Counted from the stretch's first letter, positions 40,002 to 47,866 are shown. The stretch is DNA of 57,139 nucleotides from Candidatus Doudnabacteria bacterium (GCA_016218585.1 JACRDK010000022.1:1-57139); one strand, 5' to 3'. The notes: generated from the letters alone by a model not told the origin. Made by a program: numbers and translations.

Positions 40002-40304
40002 ATGTCACAATCACAGGAACAAAATCAACAATTGCAGGTAAAAATTTCCGATGATGTCTTAAAGGGTTTTTATGCCAACTTGGTTCAGGTTGGTTATGGC
40101 TCCGCCGGTGAGGAATTTATTTTGGACTTTATGAATGTTGTTCCTCCCAGCGGGATTGTTGGTTCAAGAATTATTGTTTCCCCGCAACACATGAAAAGAG
40201 TTGCCGCGGTTTTGGCCGACAACATTAAGCGATATGAAGAGCAATTTGGGCAGATAAAAATATCCGACACGCCCAGCCATAAAATCGGTTTTCGAACTGA
40301 ATAA
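40002..40304 (+). CDS. DUF3467-family protein
   Basis: 100 residues with the family pattern GFYANLVQVGYGSAGEEFILDF and RIIVSPQHMKRVAAVL. Function unknown. Three nt after the protease gene, so co-translated. Confidence 0.85.
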   Translation: MSQSQEQNQQLQVKISDDVLKGFYANLVQVGYGSAGEEFILDFMNVVPPSGIVGSRIIVSPQHMKRVAAVLADNIKRYEEQFGQIKISDTPSHKIGFRTE

Positions 40305-40307
40305 TTA

Positions 40308-40402
40308 AACGCAGAAAATGCTGAAATTAACGCCGAAATACGCGGAAAATAACTGCAGTATTCTGCGTTATTCAGCGTAAAATTCCGCGACAGTCCGCGA
40401 AT
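40308..40402. repeat. family A word repeat between DUF3467 and dnaJ
   Basis: CGCAGAAAATGCTG, AACGCCGAAATACGCGGA on the left; centre ACTGCAGT; ATTCTGCGTTATTCAGCG, AATTCCGCG and GTCCGCG on the right, ending three to four nt before the dnaJ ATG. Confidence 0.75.
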
Positions 40403-40403
40403 T

Positions 40404-41543
40404 ATGAATAAAGATTACTATGAAATTTTAGGAGTTTCCAAAAATTCATCCGCTGATGAAATAAAAAAAGCTTTTCGCAAAAAAGCTCACGAGCACCATC
40501 CAGATAAGGGAAATGGAAACGCGGAAAAATTTAAGGAAATTAACGAGGCATACCAGGTCCTTTCCGACGAAAGCAAGCGCCAGCGCTATGACCAGTTCGG
40601 CTCAAACTTTGAGCAGGCTGGCGGATTTGGCGGGGGAGCTCAGGGAAATCCTTTCGGTGGTTTTGACTTTAACGGCGGCGGGTTTGATTTTGGGTCTGAC
40701 TTTGGCGACATTTTTGGCGACATTTTTGGCCGCAACCAGACTCACGCTAGCCGGCGAAATCGCGGGATAGATTTAGAAATGGGAATCTCTATTACATTTG
40801 AGGAAGCGGTTTTTGGAGTTGAAAAAAATATTAGCCTGGAAAAACAGGATACCTGCAAAACTTGTAAAGGAACCGGAGCGGAAGGCGATTCAAAAATAGT
40901 TACCTGTCCTAAGTGCCATGGACAGGGGCAAATTCGCACCACCAGGCAGACAATTTTTGGAGCCGTGGCTTCTTCGGTTGCTTGCGACCGCTGCAGCGGT
41001 ATGGGAAAAATTCCCGAAGTTGCTTGCAAAACTTGCGGCGGTACCGGAGCATTAAGGCAGGAAAAAACTATTGCCGTAAAAATTCCGGCCGGTATAGACA
41101 ATGGCCAGAAAATTAGAATTTCCGGAGAAGGAGAGGCCGGTTATCGAGGTTCGACCCCCGGAGATTTATATTTGGCGGTAAAAGTTTCGGCTTCAAAAGA
41201 TTATGCCCGCGACGGATTTACTTTGCATAAAGAATTGCCCATTAGTTTTACCCAAGCCGCTTTGGGCGCAAAAATTATTGTAAAAACATTAGACGGAGAT
41301 ATTGAATTAAAAGTTCCTTCCGGCACGCAAAGCGCGACAGTGTTCAGAATAAAGGGCAAAGGCGTTCCGCATTTAAATGACCCGGGCAGAAGAGGGGATT
41401 TAATGATTACCGTGCACGTAGTAACCCCAAAAAAGCTTTCCAAGAAAGAAAAAGAGCTGTTAAAAGAAATTGCCCAGGAACGAGGTGAAGCCGTGCAAAT
41501 AGACGACAGTTTATGGGACAGCATAAAAGAAAGTTTTAAATAA
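40404..41543 (+). CDS. dnaJ: chaperone DnaJ (Hsp40)
   Basis: 379 residues: J domain with HPD at 32-34, Gly/Phe region, four CXXCXGXG zinc repeats ([32 protein letters not shown]) and two C-terminal substrate domains. Stimulates DnaK ATPase. Confidence 0.98.
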   Translation: MNKDYYEILGVSKNSSADEIKKAFRKKAHEHHPDKGNGNAEKFKEINEAYQVLSDESKRQRYDQFGSNFEQAGGFGGGAQGNPFGGFDFNGGGFDFGSDFGDIFGDIFGRNQTHASRRNRGIDLEMGISITFEEAVFGVEKNISLEKQDTCKTCKGTGAEGDSKIVTCPKCHGQGQIRTTRQTIFGAVASSVACDRCSGMGKIPEVACKTCGGTGALRQEKTIAVKIPAGIDNGQKIRISGEGEAGYRGSTPGDLYLAVKVSASKDYARDGFTLHKELPISFTQAALGAKIIVKTLDGDIELKVPSGTQSATVFRIKGKGVPHLNDPGRRGDLMITVHVVTPKKLSKKEKELLKEIAQERGEAVQIDDSLWDSIKESFK

Positions 41544-41560
41544 AATATCTTGAGGGGGTT

Positions 41561-41592
41561 AAAAAGCACCGCTATTAGGCGGAGCTTTTTTA
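41561..41592 (+). terminator. terminator of the chaperone operon
   Basis: AAAAAGCACCGC/GCGGAGCTTTTT with loop TATTAG. Confidence 0.85.
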
Positions 41593-41608
41593 TTTGGTAA
41601 GTTTGTGG

Positions 41609-41614
41609 TATAAT
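41609..41614 (+). promoter_or_regulatory. extended -10 promoter of the 41644 operon
   Basis: TTTGTGGTATAATAAAAG; TATAAT preceded by TGG, no clear -35. Confidence 0.5.
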
Positions 41615-41643
41615 AAAAGAAATTACAAGATCTAGAAACAAAA

Positions 41644-42189
41644 ATGATTTCCACTAACGAAGCTAATCAGCTTATTCAAAATTTCAACTGGCATACGCCC
41701 AGCTGGGATTTATTTATTATATTGTTCTGGGGTGTGGCCTCGGTTTTTTATGCCTTTGCCGCAGGCCGCGGGCGAATTATTAGTTTGTTAATGAGTTTGT
41801 ATATTGCCAAGTTATTGGTGCTCGAAGCCCCCTGGCTTACCAGCGCTATAAATCAAAAATTGCCCAGTTCATTCGCGTCGTTGCAGCAACTGGTGAGTTT
41901 TTTAATTATTTTTGTTGCTTTATTTATTTTGCTATCACGCTATGCCTTTAGGACTTCCGCAGACGGCAGGCATTTCGGCTCAATTCCATTTGCTTTGGTT
42001 TTTGCGGTATTGCAGGTTGGTTTGTTAATTAATACAATTTTAGGTTTTTTAGCGGTTTCCGGAAAAACTTTTTCGCCGCTTGTTAGTTTTTTATTTTTAT
42101 CTAATTCCTCAGGTTTTATTTGGCTATTGCTTCCCCTGGTATTCTTAATAGTGCTTGGCCGTTCTATTGCCGACCCTAACGAGATATAG
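41644..42189 (+). CDS. CvpA-like multi-pass membrane protein
   Basis: 181 residues with four to five TM segments (FIILFWGVASVFYAF; LVSFLIIFVALFILL; FALVFAVLQVGLLINTILGFLA; IWLLLPLVFLIVL). Topology and length resemble CvpA-like proteins, but I cannot assign it firmly. Followed by a response regulator. Confidence 0.7.
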   Translation: MISTNEANQLIQNFNWHTPSWDLFIILFWGVASVFYAFAAGRGRIISLLMSLYIAKLLVLEAPWLTSAINQKLPSSFASLQQLVSFLIIFVALFILLSRYAFRTSADGRHFGSIPFALVFAVLQVGLLINTILGFLAVSGKTFSPLVSFLFLSNSSGFIWLLLPLVFLIVLGRSIADPNEI

Positions 42190-42232
42190 GCAGCTTTCTA
42201 TAATCTAAAATCTTCAATCTAATTCCTAACGT

Positions 42233-42613
42233 ATGAAGCATATAATTTTAATGGTAGACGACGACACGCTAATTTTGAACACTTTAAAAAAGCGTTTCGA
42301 AAACTGGGATACGCAAGTTTACGCCGCCGATACCCCGGAACAGGCGAAAAAAATTTTAAAAGACGTGACCCCGGAAATTATTATTTTAGATTTATTGTTG
42401 ACCAAAGATGACGGTTCAACCGGCGTGCTGGATTATTTACGCACAGAACCTCGGCTGCAGAATATTCCGGTGCTGGTTCTAACCAACTTAGACAAGCCAG
42501 AGCTAAAACAAATGCTGCTTTCGCAGGGCGTAAAGGAATATTTAATTAAAGGCAGTATGACCCTGGATGACTTATATAACAAAGTAATAAGTTATTTAGA
42601 GCCAAAAAATTAA
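42233..42613 (+). CDS. stand-alone response-regulator receiver
   Basis: 126 residues: acidic pocket Asp9-Asp10, phospho-acceptor Asp53 (IILDLLL), Thr84 and Lys106 all present; no output domain. CheY/PilG-like. No histidine kinase in the window. With pilins near, control of pilus motility is plausible (inferred). Confidence 0.9.
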   Translation: MKHIILMVDDDTLILNTLKKRFENWDTQVYAADTPEQAKKILKDVTPEIIILDLLLTKDDGSTGVLDYLRTEPRLQNIPVLVLTNLDKPELKQMLLSQGVKEYLIKGSMTLDDLYNKVISYLEPKN

Positions 42614-42625
42614 TAATAAATTTTC

Positions 42626-43348
42626 ATGGAAAATTTTTCAATAGAGCCGCCAAAACCGGCGGCTGCTGTTTCAAAAGAAGGGTTCCAATGGACAAAAATT
42701 ATTTTAGCTTTTACTCTCGGCGCTCTTTTAATGGGGGCTTTGGTTTATTTTTATCAGCAGCAAAAAATAGACAAAATGCAGATTGCTTTTGCCAACAGGG
42801 GTTTAACAAATATGCAGAATTCTGGCCAAAACTTGGTCCCATCGGCCAGCGCTTTGTATGGGATGGATAACGTGCCTCTGCCGGTGAGTGTTAAAAAACA
42901 GGATTTTGCAGAAGCGTCTTTGGTGAAATGGCTAAGTAACGATAATGCCTTTGCTTTAACAGGCCTTGAATGGGGAACTTACGAGGTAACTCCGGAAATG
43001 GCAATGAAGGGTAACTGGACTAAACAATATAGCCAAAAGAAGCAGGTTAATTTGATTGTTTTGAAATTAAAAGTTACCACTGGTGAAAGCGCAAGTAGCT
43101 GTGTGGACCAAACAATTAGAATGGAGCTTAATGGCGATAAATTTCAGCCTTTAAACAGGCAATTTATATTTCCTGATTCGCATGGCTGCGTTGCCGCGCC
43201 AAATTCTACATATAAAGATATGCTTTTATATTTTGAAAGTCCGGCTCAGGAAGACGCTTTTACTTTTACCGATGGGAAACCAAGATTTACAATTTATAAA
43301 AATTCTTCCGGTGGTTACGACGTTATCTTATTAGGCGGACAACAATAG
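42626..43348 (+). CDS. single-pass membrane protein with an extracellular domain, unknown
   Basis: 240 residues: Pro/Ala-rich N-terminus, TM helix at ~25-43 (IILAFTLGALLMGALVYFY), short coiled stretch, then an extracytoplasmic beta-rich domain with two Cys (SSCVD, HGCVA) that could pair. The middle part resembles Ig-like DUF4352 domains loosely. Twelve nt after the response regulator. Confidence 0.7.
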   Translation: MENFSIEPPKPAAAVSKEGFQWTKIILAFTLGALLMGALVYFYQQQKIDKMQIAFANRGLTNMQNSGQNLVPSASALYGMDNVPLPVSVKKQDFAEASLVKWLSNDNAFALTGLEWGTYEVTPEMAMKGNWTKQYSQKKQVNLIVLKLKVTTGESASSCVDQTIRMELNGDKFQPLNRQFIFPDSHGCVAAPNSTYKDMLLYFESPAQEDAFTFTDGKPRFTIYKNSSGGYDVILLGGQQ

Positions 43349-43371
43349 TTTCAGGATATTTGTATCGTTAA

Positions 43372-43409
43372 AAAATTGACCATAATTGAATTCAATTATG
43401 GTCAATTTT
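43372..43409. terminator. palindromic bidirectional terminator
   Basis: Perfect palindrome AAAATTGACCATAATTG/CAATTATGGTCAATTTT around AATT, between converging genes. Confidence 0.85.
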
Positions 43410-43434
43410 ATTTAATTTAAAAATTTTACTTAAT

Positions 43435-44376
43435 TTATTTGCTCCATCTGGTGAAAATTCCGGTAGAGATTGTTCTGCCGGATTTTTGTTTTAGGCAGAG
43501 TTCACCGAATTCAATTTTTCCGGGAAGATTTTTGGTTTTGCTTTCAAGCAGGTTGTTTAAGGACAGCGCTGATGAATTGGTGGCATAACCGTTTATTAGC
43601 AAAAATTTTGCATTTGGCGAAAGAAGTTTGATGCAAGTTTCTAATAGTCCAGGCAAGTCGTCATTAAACCTCCAGGTTTTACCCGTGGGGGAATGGCCAA
43701 AAGCCGGCGGATCCATAATAATGCCGTCATACTTGGCTCCCCGTTTTAATTCCCGGGTGGCGAATTTTACCGCATCATCAAAAATCCAGCGAACAGATTC
43801 TTTGGGGAGTTTATTTAATTTATGGTTTTCATTTGCCCAGGTAATGGTTGGCTTGGAAGCGTCGACATGGGTAACAACTGCGCCCGCTTTAGCCAAAACC
43901 ATTGTCGCACCTCCGGTATACGCAAATAAATTTAAAACTTTAAATTTATTTGTAAGTTGCAAGTTATCAGGTTCCAAGTTTATCAAGTCCCGATCTTTTC
44001 TGTTTTGCTTTATAACTTTATCACCTGACGGACTTGATAACTTGTCTAGCATCCATTCCCAGTTTGCAGCTTGTTCCGCAAAAATGCCGGTGTGTTTAAA
44101 AGGGGAGAGTTTGAGTAAAAATTTGCAGTTTTGAAAATCTATAGTCCAACTTTTAGGAATGGGCTTATTTATTTTCCAACTTCCTTTATCTTCGCCGCCG
44201 CCAGCTTTAAAAACGGCATTGGCGCTTTGCCAAAGTTCGGGTGCTTCGCTTTTTTCCCAGATAATTTGCGGATCGGGGCGCGCCAAAACAATATTGCCCC
44301 AGCGTTCTAAACGCTGTCCGTCGCCGGTGTCTAATAACTCATAACCGGTAAATTTTTTAAATGATTCAAGTAACAT
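43435..44376 (-). CDS. RlmI-like SAM-dependent rRNA methyltransferase
   Basis: 313 residues, COG1092-type: NLFAYTGGATMVLAKAGA (SAM loop), THVDASKPTITWANEN, IIMDPPAFGHS (catalytic) and ILINGYATN-like end. Likely 23S rRNA cytosine-C5 methylation, substrate inferred. Residues ~113-140 (LSSPSGDKVIKQNRKDRDLINLEPDNLQL, given here in parts as SPSGDKVIKQ and INLEPDNLQL) are encoded by a family B repeat at 43950-44050. ATG at 44376 chosen; a longer start lies within the repeat upstream. Confidence 0.88.
   Translation of the reverse strand: MLLESFKKFTGYELLDTGDGQRLERWGNIVLARPDPQIIWEKSEAPELWQSANAVFKAGGGEDKGSWKINKPIPKSWTIDFQNCKFLLKLSPFKHTGIFAEQAANWEWMLDKLSSPSGDKVIKQNRKDRDLINLEPDNLQLTNKFKVLNLFAYTGGATMVLAKAGAVVTHVDASKPTITWANENHKLNKLPKESVRWIFDDAVKFATRELKRGAKYDGIIMDPPAFGHSPTGKTWRFNDDLPGLLETCIKLLSPNAKFLLINGYATNSSALSLNNLLESKTKNLPGKIEFGELCLKQKSGRTISTGIFTRWSK
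43950..44050. repeat. complete family B repeat inside the methyltransferase gene
   Basis: CAAGTTATCAGG with AAGTTTATCAAGTCC on one side and CTTTATAACTTTATCACC with GACTTGATAACTTG on the other: both complementary arms are present, yet the reading frame is intact. Confidence 0.8.
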
Positions 44377-44382
44377 AGAGAT

Positions 44383-44473
44383 TACTAATACGCGATACAA
44401 ATATACTAATTTACTAATGTTAACGAAATAAAGACATTAGTTATCATTAGTCTTCATTAGTATATTGGTATCT
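44383..44473. repeat. family D word repeat upstream of the methyltransferase gene
   Basis: ATTACTAATACGCGATA and ATATACTAATTTACTAAT face ATTAGTTATCATTAGT and CATTAGTATATTGGTATC. Confidence 0.7.
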
Positions 44474-44480
44474 TTTATTA

Positions 44481-44852
44481 TTATTCCTGTTCCGATAAAG
44501 TTATATCGCCCAGAACAAAATTTTGCCAGGTTCCTTCATAAGAAACCCTGACTTTTTTGCCGATTAGAGAACTGAAGTCCCGGTTGCTGCGAATATAAAT
44601 ATTTCGTTCGCTGGTTACCAATAATAAATTTCCTTTGGCCGCGTTGTCAGATTTCTGCAAAGTGCCGGTCCAAACATCTGATTTAGCGGAAGGAGTGCTG
44701 TCGGTTGGTTGAACTGTCTGCTGTTGGTTTTGGTTTTGTTGCTGCTGCGCCGGCTGCTTATCTGCTTTTTTGCTTAGGGAAAGCCAAAGAGCGGCTATGA
44801 CTATTACAGCTACCCCGATCCAGCCGTATAGTTGTTGATTCTTAATATTCAT
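44481..44852 (-). CDS. membrane-anchored small protein, unknown
   Basis: 123 residues: TM helix (WIGVAVIVIAALWLSL), a Gln/Pro/Thr-rich linker, and a ~60-residue extracellular domain (TGTLQKSDNAAKGNLLLV...KKVRVSYEGTWQNF) that looks like a small OB or SH3-like barrel. Not recognised. Confidence 0.7.
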   Translation of the reverse strand: MNIKNQQLYGWIGVAVIVIAALWLSLSKKADKQPAQQQQNQNQQQTVQPTDSTPSAKSDVWTGTLQKSDNAAKGNLLLVTSERNIYIRSNRDFSSLIGKKVRVSYEGTWQNFVLGDITLSEQE

Positions 44853-44927
44853 ATTTGTATATGATTAATTCTTTCTGCTGTTAGTTTCGCCCTTTTTTCA
44901 AGTTTTGTAAAGAGCTTCTTGAAATTA

Positions 44928-44956
44928 TAAAACCTCCAAATCTTTGGAGGTTTTTT
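44928..44956. terminator. terminator after tRNA-Lys
   Basis: AAACCTCCAAA/TTTGGAGGTTT with a four-nt loop, abutting the encoded CCA of the tRNA. Confidence 0.85.
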
Positions 44957-45031
44957 GGTGGGTCCGGTGGGGATCGAACCCACGACAAACGGCTTAAAAG
45001 GCCGCTGCTCTACCAACTGAGCTACAGACCC
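44956..45031 (-). tRNA. tRNA-Lys (anticodon TTT)
   Basis: Acceptor GGGTCTG/CGGACCC, discriminator A and encoded CCA; D-arm GTAGCTCAGTTGGTAGAGC; anticodon stem CGGC/GCCG with loop CTTTTAA; T-arm GTGGGTTCGATCCCCAC. Confidence 0.96.
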
Positions 45032-45063
45032 ACAATAGTTGGAAGAAAATGTATTTCTATGAT

Positions 45064-45092
45064 ATTTTACAATATTTCCCGGATTTTATCAA
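45064..45092 (-). promoter_or_regulatory. promoter of tRNA-Lys
   Basis: TTGATA (45087-45092), 17 bp, TAAAAT (45064-45069) on the minus strand. Confidence 0.6.
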
Positions 45093-45123
45093 GGGGCTCG
45101 TATTTGTTGAAAGTTTATCCACA

Positions 45124-45152
45124 TTGTTTTTTTAACCGCGTAGTTATATAAT
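45124..45152 (+). promoter_or_regulatory. promoter of pilin 3
   Basis: TTGTTT (45124-45129), 17 bp, TATAAT (45147-45152). Confidence 0.65.
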
Positions 45153-45169
45153 AAATATAGAAAAAAATC

Positions 45170-45661
45170 ATGCGAAATAAAAAACAATTTAAAAATGAGG
45201 GTTTTACACTGATAGAATTGCTCGTAGTTATCGCGATTATAGCTTTATTGTCTTCTGTTGCGTTAATTGCTTTTATGTCAGCCAGACAAAAATCCCGCGA
45301 CACCAAGCGCTTGGGTGATATGACCCAAATGAACACAGCCTTGGAGTTATATTTTTCTACTTATAAAGGATATCCTTCTTCTCCCATTCCAGGCATACCG
45401 GCAGGGATGGCGCCGGAAGTCTTGTCCAGCTTGCCGGTAGCCCCAAAGCCGACCGACGGTTCTTGCGACTCCATTGTTTATCCGTCTCCCGTTCCTGGCG
45501 GACATACCGGAGCCGACTACTATTATTATCCAAGCGGGACTTCTTTTTTGAGCAACGGCATTTTGGTTTATAATGATTACGCTTATTATTTCTGCCTTGG
45601 CGACAAAACCGGAGATTATGCCGGCGGCATGAGAATTCTTACCCCAAAAGGTTTAAGATAA
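45170..45661 (+). CDS. type IV pilin-like protein 3
   Basis: 163 residues, leader MRNKKQFKNEG then FTLIELLVVIAIIALLSS; C-terminal part with Tyr-rich DYYYYPSG and the shared FCLGDKTG signature, ending LTPKGLR. More diverged than pilins 1 and 2; probably a different subunit of the same system. Confidence 0.92.
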   Translation: MRNKKQFKNEGFTLIELLVVIAIIALLSSVALIAFMSARQKSRDTKRLGDMTQMNTALELYFSTYKGYPSSPIPGIPAGMAPEVLSSLPVAPKPTDGSCDSIVYPSPVPGGHTGADYYYYPSGTSFLSNGILVYNDYAYYFCLGDKTGDYAGGMRILTPKGLR

Positions 45662-45670
45662 TTTAGTTTA

Positions 45671-45699
45671 CAAAACCCCCGAATTCGGGGGTTTTTAAA
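45671..45699 (+). terminator. terminator of pilin 3
   Basis: AAAACCCCCGAATTCGGGGGTTTTT, split as AAAACCCCCG/CGGGGGTTTT around AATT. Confidence 0.85.
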
Positions 45700-45714
45700 T
45701 TTCCGCCCAGGCGG

Positions 45715-45720
45715 TATAAT
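45715..45720 (+). promoter_or_regulatory. extended -10 of the 45728 gene (leaderless)
   Basis: GCGGTATAATTAAG with TATAAT ending seven nt before the ATG. Confidence 0.5.
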
Positions 45721-45727
45721 TAAGCCT

Positions 45728-47125
45728 ATGGAGAATTTGGAACAATTAAAATCCGCGGTGCTCAACAAGCAAAAAACCCTCGCTGCCATTTATCATAATA
45801 GCGGGGGGTTAACTTTGGCCGACTACGTTTTAAGCTGGCGACTTTCAAAAAAAGAGCCCGAGGCGAATTTCGCAAAAATTATTAAGTTTTTGCTCGCGGA
45901 TATTTATGGCCAGGATGAGGCTGAAAAAATTTCCGGCCAAATTCAAAAATTTCCATTAGTTTCCACGATTGACCACCATGGAATCTTTGGCCACCCGTTT
46001 TTTTTGAATGCTAACTTGCTGTTTTCCTTAAGGAACGATTTAAAATTTTTGCCCGTTTTAACGACCAGCGGAGTTTCTTTAAATAATTCTTCCTGGCCGG
46101 CGTGTTTAGTTTTGTCTGATAAATTTGGAAAACAAATAAGATTGTCTTTTTTCCACGATGGCCATAAAACAAAAACTGCCTTTGCGGCACAAAAAATAGA
46201 AAAGCGGGATGTGGAAAATATTCGCAAACAAATAAAAGGGCTAAAATTTTTGGATGGCTTAAAGCAGAAAAAACTGGACGAGTTGGTTAAAAAAGTTTTT
46301 TTGTCTCCTGAGGTTTTGGAAAGAAAAATTTTTTCCGACCAGGCTTGTATTATAAGCCGGATGCTTTGGGCTGAAGTTTTTCCCGAAGCCCCAAAATTAG
46401 CATATTTGCCTTTGGAAGATTTGGTGGGGGAGTTAATTGTTAAAGACATCGCGAATAATAAAAATCATTTTTTATGCCAATTGCTTTTTACTTCTTCTGG
46501 CTTTGATCTGGCTGAAAAGTATTTTACCGGGTTAAAAGGCGCATTTGGGTTTGGAAAAGGGAGCTTTTTATTTTGGGAGGTTGACGGCTTTGGCAGGCGC
46601 CGGGCTTTAAGCAGGCAAGATTTAGAAACAAAATATCGGGATTTAGCGGAAGGAATAAGCAATGACTTAAAAGACAGAAAAATTTATCCAACCAGTTTAG
46701 TTTGTTTTTTGGTAAGTTTATTTTATGGCTTAAACTGTCTTGGCGGATTTAATCAAACCAGTTGGCTTACGGATATAAAAGAAAAGTTTGTCGCCTTGCT
46801 TTCGGAAAGGGGGGAGACGGAACTTGCGGCTAGGATTTCCCAGGTTGTTACAGATAATTTTGCGGAAACCCCCGTGGCTTTTTCTTTAGCCAATAATGTT
46901 TTACTTAAACCTTCGTTGTTAGACTTGTATTTAAATAACGCGAGTTATTCCTCTATAATTAACAATGCCCGCAAAATCACGCTAGCCCAAAGCCTGGAAA
47001 CTGAGCTGCCGGAGATTTATAAGATTGTTATGCCGGAGCTTGATCGTTTGCCTGAGTTGTCTGCCATAACTTCCGGCCAAATTGCCCAAAATAACGGTTT
47101 GACAAAGAAATTGGATTTGATATAA
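45728..47125 (+). CDS. large soluble protein of unknown function
   Basis: 465 residues, no TM or signal. Conspicuous motif FPLVSTIDHHGIFGHPFF near residues 75-92 (two His pairs next to Asp, possibly a metal or active site), and SFFHDGHKTKTAFAAQK near 140-156. The rest is mainly helical. Not recognised. Probably leaderless. Its last codons contain the promoter of the next micro-ORF. Confidence 0.75.
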   Translation: MENLEQLKSAVLNKQKTLAAIYHNSGGLTLADYVLSWRLSKKEPEANFAKIIKFLLADIYGQDEAEKISGQIQKFPLVSTIDHHGIFGHPFFLNANLLFSLRNDLKFLPVLTTSGVSLNNSSWPACLVLSDKFGKQIRLSFFHDGHKTKTAFAAQKIEKRDVENIRKQIKGLKFLDGLKQKKLDELVKKVFLSPEVLERKIFSDQACIISRMLWAEVFPEAPKLAYLPLEDLVGELIVKDIANNKNHFLCQLLFTSSGFDLAEKYFTGLKGAFGFGKGSFLFWEVDGFGRRRALSRQDLETKYRDLAEGISNDLKDRKIYPTSLVCFLVSLFYGLNCLGGFNQTSWLTDIKEKFVALLSERGETELAARISQVVTDNFAETPVAFSLANNVLLKPSLLDLYLNNASYSSIINNARKITLAQSLETELPEIYKIVMPELDRLPELSAITSGQIAQNNGLTKKLDLI

Positions 47126-47126
47126 T
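47099..47126 (+). promoter_or_regulatory. consensus promoter of the 47137 micro-ORF
   Basis: TTGACA (47099-47104), 16 bp, TATAAT (47121-47126). It starts inside the 45728 gene. Confidence 0.8.
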
Positions 47127-47136
47127 TAAATAACTT

Positions 47137-47217
47137 ATGAAACGCATTACTCAAAATTTTTGGTTTTATTTTACCCCGATCGTTGAGACCGGAAATTTTG
47201 AGTTGAAAAAATCCTAA
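47137..47217 (+). CDS. 26-residue aromatic leader-type peptide
   Basis: MKRITQNFWFYFTPIVETG then NFELKKS. ATG ten nt after a perfect -10, so nearly leaderless. Five aromatic residues in a row (FWFYF) recall Phe/Trp attenuator peptides. GTTGAG (47182) and AGTTGA (47203) can each pair with CTCAACT in the following terminator, giving alternative folds. Downstream gene: the 47333 zinc-ribbon protein. Confidence 0.55.
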   Translation: MKRITQNFWFYFTPIVETGNFELKKS

Positions 47218-47232
47218 ACCTTTCGACTTCTA

Positions 47233-47263
47233 ATTCCCGAGCTCAACTGAGCGTCGGGATTTT
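47233..47263 (+). terminator. terminator (attenuator candidate) after the 47137 micro-ORF
   Basis: CCCGAGCTC/GAGCGTCGGG stem on loop AACT, then ATTTTTTATTTG. Confidence 0.8.
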
Positions 47264-47332
47264 TTATTTGTCTTTCGACTTATCGACGGCCAAATAAATA
47301 TAAATTGTTTGAAAAACCCTTAGGAGGGAAAG

Positions 47333-47539
47333 ATGGAAGGTAAACCAGTAATTAGACCAGTATGTGAATGTGGTTGGGAGCTTGATTTGCCGTCCGGCAC
47401 ATGTTCTAACCCGAAGTGTTATGTGCAGTTTGTTCCTGTGCCGCCTGAATCGAAACCTAAAGCCAAGCGCCCGGCTTTTGCCACCGATGAAGAATTTCAA
47501 CGCTGGAAAAACGGACGGCCTAATGAAGTTCGTTTTTAG
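47333..47539 (+). CDS. zinc-ribbon-like orphan protein, 68 residues
   Basis: CECGWELDLPSGTCSNPKC (residues 11-29) supplies four Cys, a likely zinc ribbon; the remainder is Pro/Lys-rich then DEEFQRWKNG. No family recognised. SD AGGAGGG lies inside a CCCT/AGGG hairpin (47317-47328). Confidence 0.75.
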   Translation: MEGKPVIRPVCECGWELDLPSGTCSNPKCYVQFVPVPPESKPKAKRPAFATDEEFQRWKNGRPNEVRF

Positions 47540-47567
47540 GACTGTTGCCCATGAGGGCGAGGAATTT

Positions 47568-47642
47568 ATGTCCCGGCCCCGGGAACATTTTCCTGGCCCT
47601 CTTTGGGCCAAAACAAACGCTGCTGAAAGGAGAAAAGCATGA
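47568..47642 (+). CDS. possible 24-residue ORF
   Basis: MSRPREHFPGPLWAKTNAAE then RRKA, with GCGAGGA five nt upstream. A longer in-frame start at 47523 would give 39 residues. Its TGA overlaps the next ATG as ATGA (47639-47642). Confidence 0.35.
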   Translation: MSRPREHFPGPLWAKTNAAERRKA

Positions 47643-47659
47643 ATGAAGTCTGGTTTTGA
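47639..47659 (+). CDS. six-residue micro-ORF MNEVWF
   Basis: Preceded by AAAGGAG at a good distance and coupled by ATGA overlap to the ORF before it; a strong terminator follows within 40 nt. Trp-Phe just before the stop. Confidence 0.35.
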   Translation: MNEVWF

Positions 47660-47690
47660 TTACCGAGCCGAAGCGGGTTTCTTTGGCAGC

Positions 47691-47733
47691 CGGGGGAGAG
47701 TTTCCTTCTCCCCCGCAAAATTTATTTTTTTAT
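47691..47733 (+). terminator. terminator after the MNEVWF micro-ORF
   Basis: GGGGGAGA/TCTCCCCC stem on a short loop, then GCAAAATTTATTTTTTT. Confidence 0.7.
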
Positions 47734-47739
47734 ATATTT

Positions 47740-47796
47740 ATGAACAATTTAAATAATTCATTTTCAGTCTCGTGGTATACATTGCCGGGTGTTTGA
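47740..47796 (+). CDS. 18-residue micro-ORF before a terminator
   Basis: MNNLNNSFSVSWYTLPGV. No SD. A TGG-extended TATACA lies inside it, so a second transcript may start here. A terminator follows at 47836. Confidence 0.3.
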   Translation: MNNLNNSFSVSWYTLPGV

Positions 47797-47835
47797 ATTT
47801 GGCAATTTTGAGCTGCAAGATTATTGGCTCCAGTT

Positions 47836-47866
47836 TGCCGGATTCAACAAGGTCCGGCTTTTTTGT
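47836..47866 (+). terminator. terminator before the 47893 gene
   Basis: GCCGGA/TCCGGC on loop TTCAACAAGG, then TTTTTTG. Confidence 0.8.

Noticed and set aside
47364-47642. A 92-codon frame overlapping the zinc-ribbon gene
   Set aside because: Its first part is a shadow of the 47333 gene; only the end (from 47568) has its own SD and is listed with low confidence.
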